Below, piece by piece: positions 1 through 28,390 of a stretch of 64,000 nt of DNA. Numbering within the stretch: position 1 is the stretch's first letter; each line of letters starts with the position of its first letter. The notes under the pieces were generated by a model that was not told the DNA's origin, made no database searches, and saw only the letters and a list, made by a program, of their open reading frames with translations. The stretch lies in assembly GCF_000347175.1 (NCBI RefSeq), contig NZ_ANIK01000016.1, forward strand, positions 122,001 to 186,000, read 5' to 3'. The position numbers were made by a program, and so were the translations under genes. The DNA is from Leptospira alstonii serovar Sichuan str. 79601 (lineage in GTDB: Bacteria > Spirochaetota > Leptospiria > Leptospirales > Leptospiraceae).

Positions 1-178
1 CGATCGGATCGATGTCCGGTGTGAGGTCCTCGTCTCGGACGCGATGCCATAAAACACAATCGACTTCTTCCCTCCAACCTCCTCCGATGATCGCCCAACT
101 TAGAACGTTATGCGGCTCTTCAAAGTGCGCCGCGAGCCAAGATACGGAATCGATTTTTACGCAAGGAGCATGGATCAT
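1..178 (-). CDS. CbiZ-like adenosylcobinamide amidohydrolase (3' part cut off by window edge)
   Basis: The reading frame opens with ATG at 178, which overlaps the stop codon of the upstream cobyrinate diamide synthase gene in an ATGA arrangement, so it is the next gene of the cob operon. About 59 residues are visible, and they include 'LSWAIIGGGW' followed by an acidic stretch. The small residue/GGG pattern resembles the N-terminal part of CbiZ proteins. CbiZ cleaves the aminopropanol side chain of adenosylcobinamide to salvage corrinoids as adenosylcobyric acid. The operon position fits. The family call rests on a short fragment, and another cobalamin-linked protein is possible. Confidence 0.55.
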   Translation of the reverse strand, partial: MIHAPCVKIDSVSWLAAHFEEPHNVLSWAIIGGGWREEVDCVLWHRVRDEDLTPDIDPI

Positions 179-1559
179 CTCGGAACCCGTAAACAGGATC
201 GAACAAATCCTACCGGTAAGGTTGGGTTGGACGCCCAGTGCGCATGTACGTAGGAAGCGAGGACGGAATTATGAAGATAACCATCTTCGTTTACGTCGTT
301 CCCTTTCCTTTTTCTGAGGTTGTAAGCCAGTTCGATCGGTTGCGATGGATCGAGTTCGAAATCGGAATAACGAAACTGATGACCTCTGAATCGAAGTCCT
401 TCTTCGCCGAAGATCGTTTCTTTTTTTGTAACGACTTCGACGTAACCGAGAGCTTTTAATTTTTCGCCCATGGTCGCGGTTCCGGGAATCAGGCCGACCA
501 TCGGATGGGATTCTCCTCCAACGAGTCGGATTTCATTCGAAAGATACATGAGTCCGCCGCATTCTGCGTATATCGGCCGGTTATTATATGCGAATTCTCG
601 AATGTCGTTTAACAAAGACTCGTTCTTAGATAAGGCGTGCGCGAAAAGCTCCGGATATCCTCCTCCGAAATAAAGTCCGTCCACGGGAGGAAGTCGGGAA
701 TCGGAGATCGGAGAGAAAAACACAAGTTCGGCCCCGGCTTGATTCAATCGCATTAAGTTTTCTTCATAATAAAAATGAAACGCGGAGTCCACGGCGATTC
801 CGATTTTGCATCGACTCGAAACTATTTTTATTTTAGTGATCGGAGCTGAAATTTTCGGAGCGGAGCCCGCGATTTTTAAAACGGAATCTATCTCTAAACA
901 TTCCTCTCCTTTTTCTCCCCAAAAAACGAACTTTTCTTCGGGTAAATTTTCTTTCGAAGCGGAATACAAACCGAGATGTCTTTCCGGAAACGATTGTTCG
1001 GGATGTTTTGAAAATCCTCCCAGGATCGGAATGTCCAAGGACGCGTCTTTGAGAAGTTGAATATGGGATTTACTTCCTATAAAATTGGTGAATGCTCCCG
1101 CGAGATTCAAATCGGAATCGAAAGTTTTCAGACCTTTTAGGATTGCGGCGACGGTTCTTGCCATCCCGCTTGCGTCCACGACGACTAACACGGGTGAGGC
1201 GAGCCATTTTGCTATCTCCGCCGTGGAACCGACCTCCGAGTTCGGAGAATGACCGTCGTACAATCCCATCACTCCTTCAATGACGGTTATATCTGCGTTA
1301 TGACACGCTTGATGAAAGGTATTCAATACGGATTCTTTTCCCATCAACCATCCGTCCAGGTTATGACAGGTTTTTCCGGACGTCCGGGAATGGTACGTGG
1401 GATCCAAATAATCGGGTCCGCATTTGAAGGTCGCGACCTTCAATCCTCTTTTTCGGAGAGCTTGCGTAAGTGCGAGAACGATCGTAGTTTTTCCGACACC
1501 GCTTCCCGTGCCTGAAATTACGATTCTCGGAGTTTTGATTTCTACGTTGGAAACGTTCA

Positions 1560-1560
<1 letters not shown>
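175..1560 (-). CDS. cbiA: Cobyrinate a,c-diamide synthase (CbiA/CobB)
   Basis: The enzyme amidates the a and c side chains of cobyrinate (or its cobalt form) using ATP and glutamine. The 461-residue protein starts with a dethiobiotin-synthase-like P-loop domain ('GTGSGVGKTT' near residue 20). It ends in a class I glutamine amidotransferase domain with the nucleophile cysteine in 'YAECGGLMYL' and a C-terminal 'YVHAHW' region carrying the catalytic histidine. Length is normal for the family. The ATG shares its A with the TGA of cobO (TGATG), which implies translational coupling. The neighbours are all corrin biosynthesis genes. Confidence 0.95.
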
Positions 1561-2092
<532 letters not shown>

Positions 2093-2096
<4 letters not shown>

Positions 2097-2857
2097 GATT
2101 TTTTTTTCGCCTTTCTGAAGCCGTGCGAAAAATCCGCAGAATACAATCTGGAATCCGCAAAATCGGAACAGTCTAAAACCGGACCTACAAATACAATCGC
2201 TGTGGATGAAATTTTTTCAGTCTTCACCTTTTCTGCAATATCGCATAACGTTCCTGTGAGAATTTTTTGTTCCGGCCAGGTCGCTCTTTGAACGACCGCA
2301 ACCGGGCACGTTTCTCCGTAGTAAGGACTTAGTCTTTCGACGATCTTTCGAATGTGTAAAACGCTTAAAAAGAGCGCAAGAGTGGCCCCGGACTGGGCCA
2401 GAATTTCAAGTCTTTCCTTTTCCGGTACGGGTGTTCTTCCTTCTGTACGAGTGATGATTACGGTTTGAGAAACTTCGGGAAGAGTCAGTTCTTTTCCCAA
2501 AGCCGCAGCGGCGGCGGTAAAGGAACTGACTCCGGGAACGATCTCGTATTCAATATTCAAAAAATTGAATCTCCTTATCTGTTCCGCGGTGGATCCGAAG
2601 ATGGAAGGATCTCCGGTATGGACCCTGGCTACGTCTTGGTCTTTTTCTTTAGCTTGCAGAATTACGGAAATAATTTTGTCCAACGTCATATTCGAAGAAT
2701 CTAATACGACTGCGTCTTTTTGCGCTCTTTCGATCACCGCCTTGGGAACGAGTGAACCGGTATAAAGAACAACCGGACAGGATTCCACAAGTTTTGCCCC
2801 TTTTATCGTGATCAATTCCGGATCGCCCGGACCGGCTCCGATGATGTAAACTTTCAT
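2093..2857 (-). CDS. cobM: Precorrin-4 / cobalt-precorrin-4 C11-methyltransferase (CbiF/CobM)
   Basis: An SAM-dependent tetrapyrrole methylase of 254 residues. It opens with the class III methylase signature 'YIIGAGPGDPELITIKG' and contains 'VARVHTGDPSIFG' and 'EIVPGVSSFTAAAA'. It methylates C11 of the ring-contracted intermediate. It lies 13 bases after the cbiH gene in the cob operon. The C11 assignment follows from the close match to the CbiF/CobM subfamily, especially 'VVLYTGSLVP', rather than from the general methylase fold. Confidence 0.92.
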
Positions 2858-2870
2858 AGCCCTTCGCTCT

Positions 2871-5564
<2,694 letters not shown>

Positions 5565-5578
<14 letters not shown>

Positions 5579-6325
5579 TGTTTTGTCCTCTCAACACGCC
5601 TTTGCGTTTTCGAATCGATAGAACCACCGTCGAAAAGTAATCGCAGCTTTCGTTTTGGATCGTTTCCAGATCCTTGACGATTTTTTGCCGATCGGTCGTT
5701 CCGTAAGAAACATAGATCGCGTTTTTAAGAATATTCAATTCTTTCAATATACTAACGAGCCGCGGAACGACCTGCCCGACTTTTGTGAGAACGATCGTAT
5801 CGAAATGTCGTACGAGTTCGGGAAGGTCTTCGATTCCGTAGGTTCCGGGAATCACGCAGAAACGTTCTCTTCCGTCTGCAAGAGGAGTTTGAAGGACGGC
5901 GGGAATCGCAGTGATGGACGAAACCGCGGGAACGATTTCGACTTCGATTCCGGGCCAACGATCTCCCGCTTCTTCTAAAAGATAACTCCAGGAACTGTAA
6001 ACGGAAGGATCTCCTTGAGTGATAAAAGCAACGTTATGCCCCCTTTCTAAACGTTCGCCGATTTCCGCAAAGGCCTTATCCCAGGCGGGAATAAGAATTT
6101 TCGGATCTTTTGTCATCGGAAAATGAAGAAACAATTTTTCTTGGGAAGGATTTTCTCCGATGATCGGAGAACAAACCCTCCAAGCGAAAGGATCCAGGTG
6201 TTCGCTACTTTTAGGAATCGCAAGTACGTTCACAGAATTTAAAATCTGAACGGCTCTGAGCGTAATCAAATCCGTAGCGCCCGGGCCTACTCCGACCCCG
6301 TAGAGTTTTCCGTATTTCTTGGAAT

Positions 6326-6329
<4 letters not shown>
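5565..6329 (-). CDS. cbiL: Precorrin-2 / cobalt-precorrin-2 C20-methyltransferase (CbiL/CobI)
   Basis: A 254-residue class III SAM methylase that begins 'LYGVGVGPGATDLITLRAV'. The sequence has 'FITQGDPSVYSSW' and 'VEIVPAVSSITAIPA', which fit CbiL/CobI rather than the other operon methylases. It methylates C20 of the sirohydrochlorin-derived ring, the first committed methylation after cobalt insertion. The ATGA overlap with the upstream cbiET gene supports the start codon. Confidence 0.92.
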
Positions 6330-7563
<1,234 letters not shown>

Positions 7564-7567
<4 letters not shown>

Positions 7568-8218
7568 TTATCCCCTCTTCGGGAGGATAAAAGAAGAAGG
7601 GCGTGTAAGATCGCGACCGCGATTGTACTTCCGCCTTTTCTGCCTCTCGTGAGAATATAGGGAATATCAGAATATTCTAATGTTAAAACGGCTTCCTTGG
7701 ATTCCGCCGCGGAAACAAAACCCACCGGAACTCCTATGATCAGAGCCGGTTTGATATTTTCCGCCCGGATCAGTCTTTCGATTTCGAGCAAAGCGGTGGG
7801 AGCGTTTCCGACGGCAATCACGGCTCCATTCAAAAGATTGAATGTTTTTGCTTTTCGGATCGCTTCGACGGCTCTTGTGAAATTTTTTTTCTTGGCGCGT
7901 TCGATCACGTCCGGGTCGGAGATAAAACAGTATGTCTTACAACCGTAAGCTTCGAGTCTTTCCCGGTTGAGACCGGCGATGATCATTTGAACGTCGCATA
8001 CGATCGGACATCCTTTCTTTAGCGCGTCGATTCCGGAATCGATCGCTTGTCGATGTATCTTGGTGATGTTTTTGAACTCGAAATCCGCGGTCGCATGGAT
8101 GATCCTTCGAACCACTTCCCATTCTTCTTTGGAAAAGGAGTGAACCCCCGCCTCTTCGTCTATGATGGAAAAGGATTTATCTTCGATCTCCCTTCCGAGA
8201 GTCGTCATTTGTCTCATG

Positions 8219-8226
<8 letters not shown>
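7564..8226 (-). CDS. cbiC: Precorrin-8X methylmutase (CbiC/CobH)
   Basis: This enzyme moves the methyl group from C11 to C12 to give (hydrogeno)cobyrinate. The conserved histidine is visible in 'RRIIHATADFEF', followed by 'CPIVCDVQMIIAGL' and 'GVPVGFVSAAESKEA'. The open frame extends upstream to 8298, but that would overlap cbiD by 80 bases with no family resemblance. I prefer ATG at 8226 (protein MNDMRQ...), which overlaps the cbiD stop by eight bases and gives 220 residues, close to family size. ATG codons a few residues further in are also possible. Confidence 0.92.
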
Positions 8227-9340
<1,114 letters not shown>

Positions 9341-9355
9341 CGCCTAACGTATCGA

Positions 9356-9730
9356 TTACGCCGGAAAAATTTCATGAACGAAATCGTGTATCTCTTCCAG
9401 GTCTCGAAAAAGATTTTGAAAGGTAAAAATGGAATTTTTTAATTCGAATTCTATCTTCTTGGTTAAGATCAAAAGAGAACGATAATATGCCATTTTAGGA
9501 TCGTCCTTTTTCGTTTTGGAAATCATTTCCTCCAAATCGGTTAAGGAAGCTTCGTAAAATTTGATAAGCGACTCGAAGTCTTTCGCTTCCGCCAAGGATC
9601 GGATCGGTCCCGGAGCGTTTAACCTTTCTTCTCCGATTTCCGCTCGTTCGTGTCGGATCGTGGCCTCGTCCCTGATCCCGATTACGTTCATCATACCCAA
9701 CCGCAACGCGGCTACTTCGTGACATGCCAT
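9356..9730 (-). CDS. Small cobalamin-operon protein, DUF3209-like
   Basis: A 124-residue soluble, mostly helical, charged protein that begins 'MACHEVAALRLGMMNVIG'. I recall the same opening (Cys-His-Glu ... ALRLGLMNV) from DUF3209 proteins encoded in cobalamin clusters, including those of haloarchaea, next to cbiX and a ferredoxin. Here it sits between cbiX-ferredoxin and cbiD with a GAGGAG ribosome site just upstream. Its biochemical function is unknown to me. The Cys-His near the N-terminus could bind metal, which is only a guess. Confidence 0.7.
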   Translation of the reverse strand: MACHEVAALRLGMMNVIGIRDEATIRHERAEIGEERLNAPGPIRSLAEAKDFESLIKFYEASLTDLEEMISKTKKDDPKMAYYRSLLILTKKIEFELKNSIFTFQNLFRDLEEIHDFVHEIFPA

Positions 9731-9745
9731 TCTATTCTCCTCAAA

Positions 9746-10918
9746 TTATTGCATGATGTTGTCGACGAGTCTCGCGACCAATCGATCGTTTAACAGGTGT
9801 TCTGCGACGAGCTCTTCCGCGTCGTTTTCGTTCACTCTTTGATACCAGATCCCGTCCGGATAGACGACTAGGGTCGGGCCTTCCCCGCATCTTCCCAAAC
9901 AGGAACTTTTAGAAACTCTAAAGTCCGTTTGTCTGCCGTGTTTTTTAATATGGGAGCGGATCCGATGGATAAGCGAAATGCTTCCCTTGCTCGCGCAGTC
10001 CGCGCTCTCGCAGACGTAGATGTGTTTTTTAAGATTTTTATGCGGGAACTCGTGAGGAGCGGCCTGAGTATGAGTTTCCAAATGTCTCATACTCCAAAGA
10101 AGCGAGTTCAGACCGCCGACTTTGTTTTTAAGTCCGGGGATGGAAACTCGGTACTCGCAGTTATCGCAGGGAAGGATTCCCTGTCCCGAAAGAGCTTGAA
10201 AAATCCTTTCGTCCAGGATCGGAAACAAAATCGGATCGGGTCCGAAATGAGAAGCCGTTTCGATTTTGATCCAAGGATATTTTTCGGAATATTCCCTAGA
10301 TATATTATAAATCTGTTGTATTAATTTTCCTTTAAATAGAAAATACGGAAGAATCAGAATGCGGTCCGGCCTGAGTTTAGCGGACATTTCCAGACTTTCG
10401 CGTAAAAGAGGTTTTGTGATTCCGATAAAACTGGGTTTAACAAAAAGAAAGGAATTGGATTCCTCGAAAAAACGAACCGCCTTGTAAAAGTCCCCGTTTG
10501 CGTCCGCGTCGGAGGCCCCCCTCCCCACGACGATAACGCCGGTTCTGGACGCCGAGCCGGTCTGTTTGGAGCGATCGGATAATAAATTTATGATATTTGC
10601 ATGAATTCCCAAGGGCGCCGCCAAAATAAATCGATGATTCGGGAATTCCTCCTTGAGATCGGAAAGGATCAAAGGGATATCGTTTTTGACGTGATTGGAA
10701 GCGAACAAAAATAGAGGAAATATTAAAATTTTTTTATGTGTTTTTGCAAATCCGCGAAGCGCCGTTTTTAGGTCGGGTTTCGCGAGTTCGATGTAAGCGA
10801 TGTTGATTTCATATTCGGGACGAAGAGCCGCGTATCCTTGAACGAAGGTTTCAAATTCCTGGCGGGAAGAATTTTCCCTACTTCCGTGTCCTACGATCAG
10901 AATTCCGAAAAGGTTCAC
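9746..10918 (-). CDS. cbiX: Sirohydrochlorin cobaltochelatase CbiX fused to a thioredoxin-like [2Fe-2S] ferredoxin
   Basis: First gene of the cob operon, starting with GTG at 10918 (GGAGAAGG upstream). Residues 1 to about 270 hold two tandem CbiX chelatase halves: 'IVGHGSRENS' and its counterpart 'VVGRGASDADANGDF', with 'LPYFLFKGKLIQQIYN' in the second half. They insert Co2+ into sirohydrochlorin. Residues about 300-385 match thioredoxin-fold 2Fe-2S ferredoxins, with cysteines in 'VCESADCASKG' and 'SSCLGRCGEGP'. The length of 390 residues agrees with long CbiX plus ferredoxin. The fusion suggests redox control or electron supply to the chelatase or a partner. Confidence 0.9.
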   Translation of the reverse strand: MNLFGILIVGHGSRENSSRQEFETFVQGYAALRPEYEINIAYIELAKPDLKTALRGFAKTHKKILIFPLFLFASNHVKNDIPLILSDLKEEFPNHRFILAAPLGIHANIINLLSDRSKQTGSASRTGVIVVGRGASDADANGDFYKAVRFFEESNSFLFVKPSFIGITKPLLRESLEMSAKLRPDRILILPYFLFKGKLIQQIYNISREYSEKYPWIKIETASHFGPDPILFPILDERIFQALSGQGILPCDNCEYRVSIPGLKNKVGGLNSLLWSMRHLETHTQAAPHEFPHKNLKKHIYVCESADCASKGSISLIHRIRSHIKKHGRQTDFRVSKSSCLGRCGEGPTLVVYPDGIWYQRVNENDAEELVAEHLLNDRLVARLVDNIMQ

Positions 10919-14034
<3,116 letters not shown>

Positions 14035-14039
14035 GAATA

Positions 14040-14508
<469 letters not shown>

Positions 14509-14648
14509 ATATAAGAACCGATTTATTCTCCTATTGGAGTGAGGCAAGAAAAGAATTTCTGCAACACATTTTTCGATTCGCCTAAAAATCGGAGTTATCC
14601 ATTTCAAAAAGATTGGACTTTTAGGAACAAGCGGATTTTATTTCCTAC

Positions 14649-18620
<3,972 letters not shown>

Positions 18621-18960
18621 CTCGGGTCTAAGACTAAAGATAAGATCTTTTATGTCTAAATATGTGAATCAACGGATAACGTTTCCTGCGAAACGACCCA
18701 TAGGGAGTTTAGCATGAGTTTTGGATTGCGAAACAGAATCGCAGAACTCAACAGAACGCTTCCTATGGGGCGCGGAACTCAACAGAACGCTTCCTATGGG
18801 GCGCAGAACTCAACAGAACGCTTCCTATGGGGCGCGTTCTGGGTCTAAAGTGCGTAGAGAACGATAGGATTTTCAACGTCGTCCGTAGAAATGGCGCTTA
18901 TTGTAAGTTTATAAAATTCAATCTCGCTTCCTATGGACGCGAGATAAGGAGAAACCAAAA
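18621..18960. other. Repeat-rich gap before htpX
   Basis: 340 bases without a gene. It holds the 31-bp tandem array and, at 18921-18945, a further small hairpin (ATCTCGC ... GCGAGAT) around an 11-base CTATGG-containing loop that ends just before the htpX start region. An htpX promoter must lie here or in the array, but I cannot place it. Confidence 0.5.
18742..18834. repeat. Three tandem copies of a 31-bp unit
   Basis: Copies start at 18742, 18773 and 18804. They differ at one base in the unit start (cag versus cgg). Each copy contains 'AACGCTTCCTATGGGGCG'. The unit recurs in imperfect form near 23910-23941. The third copy forms an 8-bp hairpin with the following bases (18814-18821 with 18834-18841), described in the findings. 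No coding potential. Confidence 0.9.
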
Positions 18961-19848
<888 letters not shown>

Positions 19849-19949
19849 GAACTTGTTTCCAAAAATTAAAAACAATGGGATATCATTCCGAATAAATCGG
19901 ACGTTTTGGAACGGATTCTAAGATTCGTTTCAGACGGAAGATTCAAAAT

Positions 19950-19974
19950 AAGCCCGGTTTTGCCGGGCTTTTCC
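19950..19974 (+). terminator. Intrinsic terminator downstream of htpX
   Basis: AGCCCGG and CCGGGCT form a stem around a TTTTG-type loop, followed by TTTT. It lies about 100 bases after the htpX stop and before apt. The run of T is short, but the GC stem is strong. Confidence 0.75.
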
Positions 19975-20056
19975 ATATTCGGGATAAAAAAGAATTGTTT
20001 GAAATGTCTCTGACTTTTTGAATAGAACCCGTAAATTAAAAATCCCGGGACGTAAC

Positions 20057-20596
<540 letters not shown>

Positions 20597-20635
20597 AAAA
20601 TTTTAAAATTAGAATATTCTTATTTGGAGGATTCA

Positions 20636-23745
<3,110 letters not shown>

Positions 23746-24108
23746 CGTGAATTCGTGGAGAGAGTTTGGGCGAATCCGGCCTTAACAGGCCGGACCGCGC
23801 TTGAACTCAATGTTTCTCCCCGTCGAGCGACCCCTAGAAGCGAGACGTTGGACCTCTTTGCGTCACTTTAAACTCATGCAACGCTCTCTATGGATCGCGT
23901 TGAGGAAACTCAACACAACGCTTCCTAAGGGGCGCGTTGTGGGTCGAAACATAATGCTCCAATCTGCAAAGCAACATGTTAGCTTATTAGTATATTCCAA
24001 AATATTCATTCTTGGAGTCATGTTGCATTGCAGTATTTCCGCTTCAATCGCGTTCGCGTTTGTTATACCGAATTCGCGTTATTTTAACGCGAGTTCGACG
24101 GTTGATTC
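23746..24108. repeat. Intergenic mosaic of dispersed short repeats and hairpins
   Basis: No gene seen. It contains CCGGCC-TTAACA-GGCCGG at 23776-23793, a possible terminator stem for the HtrA pair without a T run. It also contains two CTATGG/CTAAGG-loop hairpins (CAACGC/GCGTTG at 23879-23902 and CACAACGC/GCGTTGTG at 23914-23941), and a segment 'ACCGCGCTTGAACTCAATGTT' that recurs near 59429 with one base changed. The part near 24040-24090 resembles 29780-29835. I read it as an accumulation of Leptospira intergenic repeats. Confidence 0.6.
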
Positions 24109-25349
24109 TCATTTCCAGATTTCGTAGGGAAGCGTCGAAGAGATAAACGCAAGTTTGAACAAAAAAATAAAAAATATACTACCTGCGACGATCCAATAAA
24201 AACGATCCGCAATGGAATCGTCCTCCAATTTCCAAAGGATTAAAAATGCGATCGAAACCGTGAACATTCTGGAAACGTTTTCGTAGGAAGACCAATACAA
24301 CACATAACCCGCCGAAAAGACGGAAAACATCACCCAAAAGAAAGCGAATCGCCCTGCGATTCCTTTTTTCCAATTTCCGCTACCGAGAACGAACAAACCG
24401 GAAAGAAATAAAAGAAAAATCGGAATTCTTGAAAACTTTTTGGCGAACAGGATTAACCCCGTTTCAAAATTGGGAACTTGCAAAAAAGATAATAAAGAGG
24501 GTTGATTGATCTCTCTCCAATAGCCGACAAGACCGTCTAACGGAGCGAAAAAATCCGCAAATCTTGCAGGGGACCAATGCGGAAAGTGTAGCCTTAAAAA
24601 GACGGCCCAAAAAGCCGGTAACAACAAGGTCGAAACGATTCCCGTCGCGTTTTTCCACTTCATTTCCGAGAGAGCCTGGATTCCGAGCGGGAAGAGTAAA
24701 AAAAGCGCCTGCTCCTTCGTTAAAATCGCAATTCCTCCGAACAAAGAAAACCAGATCCACTTTTCTTTCTTATAAAACCAAAACGTGATCACTAAAAATC
24801 CGGTTAGAACCGCGTCGCTGACCAAAAGCGCATAACTTCCCAAAAAGAAAGGGGAAAATAAATAGAAACTCGAATAGATACGATATCTTTCACCGCATAG
24901 ATCTCTCAGTAAAAACCAGGAGATCAAAATCAAAACGAGATTTAAAAAGTACATTCCGAATACGGTTCCCCAGTTACCGAACCAACCGAAAGCGGAAACT
25001 AAAAACGGATAACCGATTCTAGGCGCTCGGATGTTTTCTTCAAAACCCTTGGGCCAGTTTAAATGGAATTCGCTTAACATTCTGGAATAATAATAAAAGA
25101 TTTGTCCGTCGTAACCGGCTCCTAAATCGCCGTGACGACCTAAGAACACGATCGCGCCCTTGGGAGTTTCTTCCGGGTTTTGAAGAACGAACTGCATTCC
25201 GAAATTGATTTGGGAACTCGGGTTCCAGTCGTATCTTTTCCAGATCAAAAGGGAACAAAGAGCGTATAACGCGAAGAACAAAGGAAGGATGACGGAAGGA
25301 TTTTCGAACCAGGATCGGGTTTTAGAAGGAAACGAACTCAGGTTCGCTT

Positions 25350-25353
<4 letters not shown>
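24109..25353 (-). CDS. Polytopic membrane protein, glycosyltransferase-like
   Basis: 414 residues with about ten hydrophobic segments. After the first TM there is a loop with 'GAGYDGQIFYYYSRM', an Asp-containing motif in the position of the catalytic acidic loop of GT-C glycosyltransferases. 'SDAVLTGFLVITFWF' and 'LTKEQALFLLFPLG' also fit that fold. I infer a lipid-linked sugar transferase or related protein in the inner membrane. The start overlaps the upstream SGNH-like gene by four bases, so it is third in the fur-led operon. Confidence 0.55.
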
Positions 25354-26920
<1,567 letters not shown>

Positions 26921-26924
<4 letters not shown>

Positions 26925-27316
26925 TTTGTCTTGGAATTACAGTCGGCGCAGGTTCCATAGAGAATGATCTCATGGGTGTCCACGGTAAAACCTTTCGGAC
27001 TTTTGTCCAGAGGAAACGGACAGATTTCAACGTCATACACACGGTCACATTGTTTACAATGAAAGTGATGGTGGTGATGAAGACGACTCGCTTCGAAACG
27101 AGATGTTTCTCCCGGAAGGTGAATCTCATGGATCGTTCCGGTTTCCATCAGATGGCTGATCGCCCTATAAACGGTGGCGATTCCTAAGTTGTCCAGATTC
27201 TTTCGGGAAAGTGTGTAGATTTCCTTGATGGATAGAGGGCCCTTTGCCATTTCCAGGACTTTCAGAATTTCTCCCTTCTGTTTTGTGTTTCTGAGGGTTG
27301 CCTTTTTATCTTCCAC
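26921..27316 (-). CDS. Fur-family metalloregulator
   Basis: 131 residues: N-terminal winged helix ('NLGIATVYRAISHLMETG'), then a metal-binding dimerisation domain with a run of His at 80-84, Cys87-x-x-Cys90 ('CKQC') and Cys123-x-x-Cys126 ('CADC'). The two CxxC pairs form the structural zinc site of Fur/PerR proteins. Whether it senses iron, peroxide or zinc cannot be read from sequence. I recall a Fur homologue at this place near hemO in L. interrogans (LB183). It heads an operon with two unrelated membrane genes, and its start lies about 400 bases from hemO on the opposite strand. Confidence 0.9.
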
Positions 27317-27711
27317 GTTGGTTTTAACGACTTAAGAGCGATGCTCCTACCAAATTTTCAAATTGTAACGTTTTTCCTGTCAATCGAATTAACCCGTCGT
27401 CTCCGCGCGACCTATTTCGCTAGCCTTAGAGAGCGAAATTGAGTTAAACCTCGAACGACCGTAGGAGCGAAATAGAATTTCTTCCCTCACCCAAAATCAA
27501 GGGTGAGGCCGATCTTTTCACGATAGATTGTCATAATTCCGACAAGGTTTATCTTCAAATCCAAATACTTGTGGGGGGTTGGTTATCGTCCCTAATATCG
27601 AATACGTGGGAGTTCCCACATTTTCCGAAAAAGCGGAGAAATCGCCAGAAATAAGTTTGATTCTCAATATCAATATTTAAGAATTGTCACAGTATTGTCA
27701 GGAGATGTAAA
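27317..27711. promoter_or_regulatory. Divergent regulatory region between fur-family gene and hemO
   Basis: 395 bases without a gene. Visible elements: a perfect 10-bp inverted repeat CTATTTCGCT/AGCGAAATAG (27412-27421 and 27466-27475); a hairpin CCTCACCC...GGGTGAGG (27485-27508); the palindrome GTGGGAGTTCCCAC (27606-27619); and a Fur-box-like sequence at 27656-27678 close to hemO. The hemO ribosome site AGGAG precedes its ATG by eight bases. Confidence 0.7.
27656..27678 (+). promoter_or_regulatory. Putative Fur-type operator of hemO
   Basis: Core TGATTCTCAATATCA matches the classical 7-1-7 Fur consensus TGATAATnATTATCA at 11 of 14 specified positions, with TTGAT/ATCAA as outer half-sites. 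It ends 34 bases before the hemO ATG, in promoter range. A related sequence lies upstream of the hbpA operon at 33371-33393. Binding by the adjacent Fur-family protein is inference. Confidence 0.6.
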
Positions 27712-28389
27712 ATGAGTTTAGCAAGTATCCTTCGGGAAGGAACCTCCGAAGAACACAAGGCCGCAGAAAGCTCGGCTTTCATTCGTTGTTTTATGAAGGG
27801 GGTATTGGAAAAAGGAACCTACGCGAGACATCTGGAAGCGTTTTACTTTGTCTACGAGTCCATGGAAGAGGAATTGGAGCGTCACAAGGACAATGCGGTT
27901 TTGCAATCGATTTACTTCCCGGAACTCTATCGCAAAAAAGCGCTTTTAGAAGATCTTCATTTTTTTTACGGAACTTGGAAGTCTATCGATCGTCAGCCTA
28001 CCGCAGCGACTCAAGTGTATGTGAAAAGAATCCGCAAAATTTCGGAAACTCAACCGGAACTGTTGGCGGCTCATTCTTACGTGCGTTATTTAGGAGATCT
28101 TTCCGGCGGGCAAATCCTGAAAAAGGTGGCTGCAAGGGCCTTGTCTCTTCCCGAAGGAAAAGGGATTTCTTTTTATGAATTTCCCTTGATTGGGGATATC
28201 AACGGATTCAAACAAAATTATCGGGCCGCGTTAGACGCTCTTCCGGTAAACGATTCCGAAAAACAGTCGATTCTCGCCGAATCCAAACAGGTTTTCCTTT
28301 TGAATCAAGGAATCTTTTTCGAGCTGGAGCGGGACTTGCTCTCCGCAATCGGTAAAGAAACTTACGATACGGTTCTCGGAAAAGGTTGA
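27712..28389 (+). CDS. hemO: Heme oxygenase HemO
   Basis: 225 residues of the bacterial/plant-type heme oxygenase family. The start '[15 protein letters not shown]' carries the proximal heme ligand His15, and the distal helix shows '[13 protein letters not shown]' with the flexible glycines. It opens heme to biliverdin, CO and iron in the cytoplasm, letting the cell use heme as an iron source. HemO is well studied in pathogenic Leptospira. Its stop is one base before the MFS gene, so the two form an operon, probably iron-controlled through the operator at 27656. Confidence 0.95.
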   Translation: MSLASILREGTSEEHKAAESSAFIRCFMKGVLEKGTYARHLEAFYFVYESMEEELERHKDNAVLQSIYFPELYRKKALLEDLHFFYGTWKSIDRQPTAATQVYVKRIRKISETQPELLAAHSYVRYLGDLSGGQILKKVAARALSLPEGKGISFYEFPLIGDINGFKQNYRAALDALPVNDSEKQSILAESKQVFLLNQGIFFELERDLLSAIGKETYDTVLGKG

Positions 28390-28390
28390 T

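Noticed and set aside
18742..18834. Possible CRISPR array
   Set aside because: The three 31-bp units are directly adjacent with no spacers and no cas genes are near.
23801..24127. Plus-strand ORF of 108 codons after the HtrA pair
   Set aside because: Made largely of dispersed repeat DNA and overlapping the convergent gene; not protein-like.
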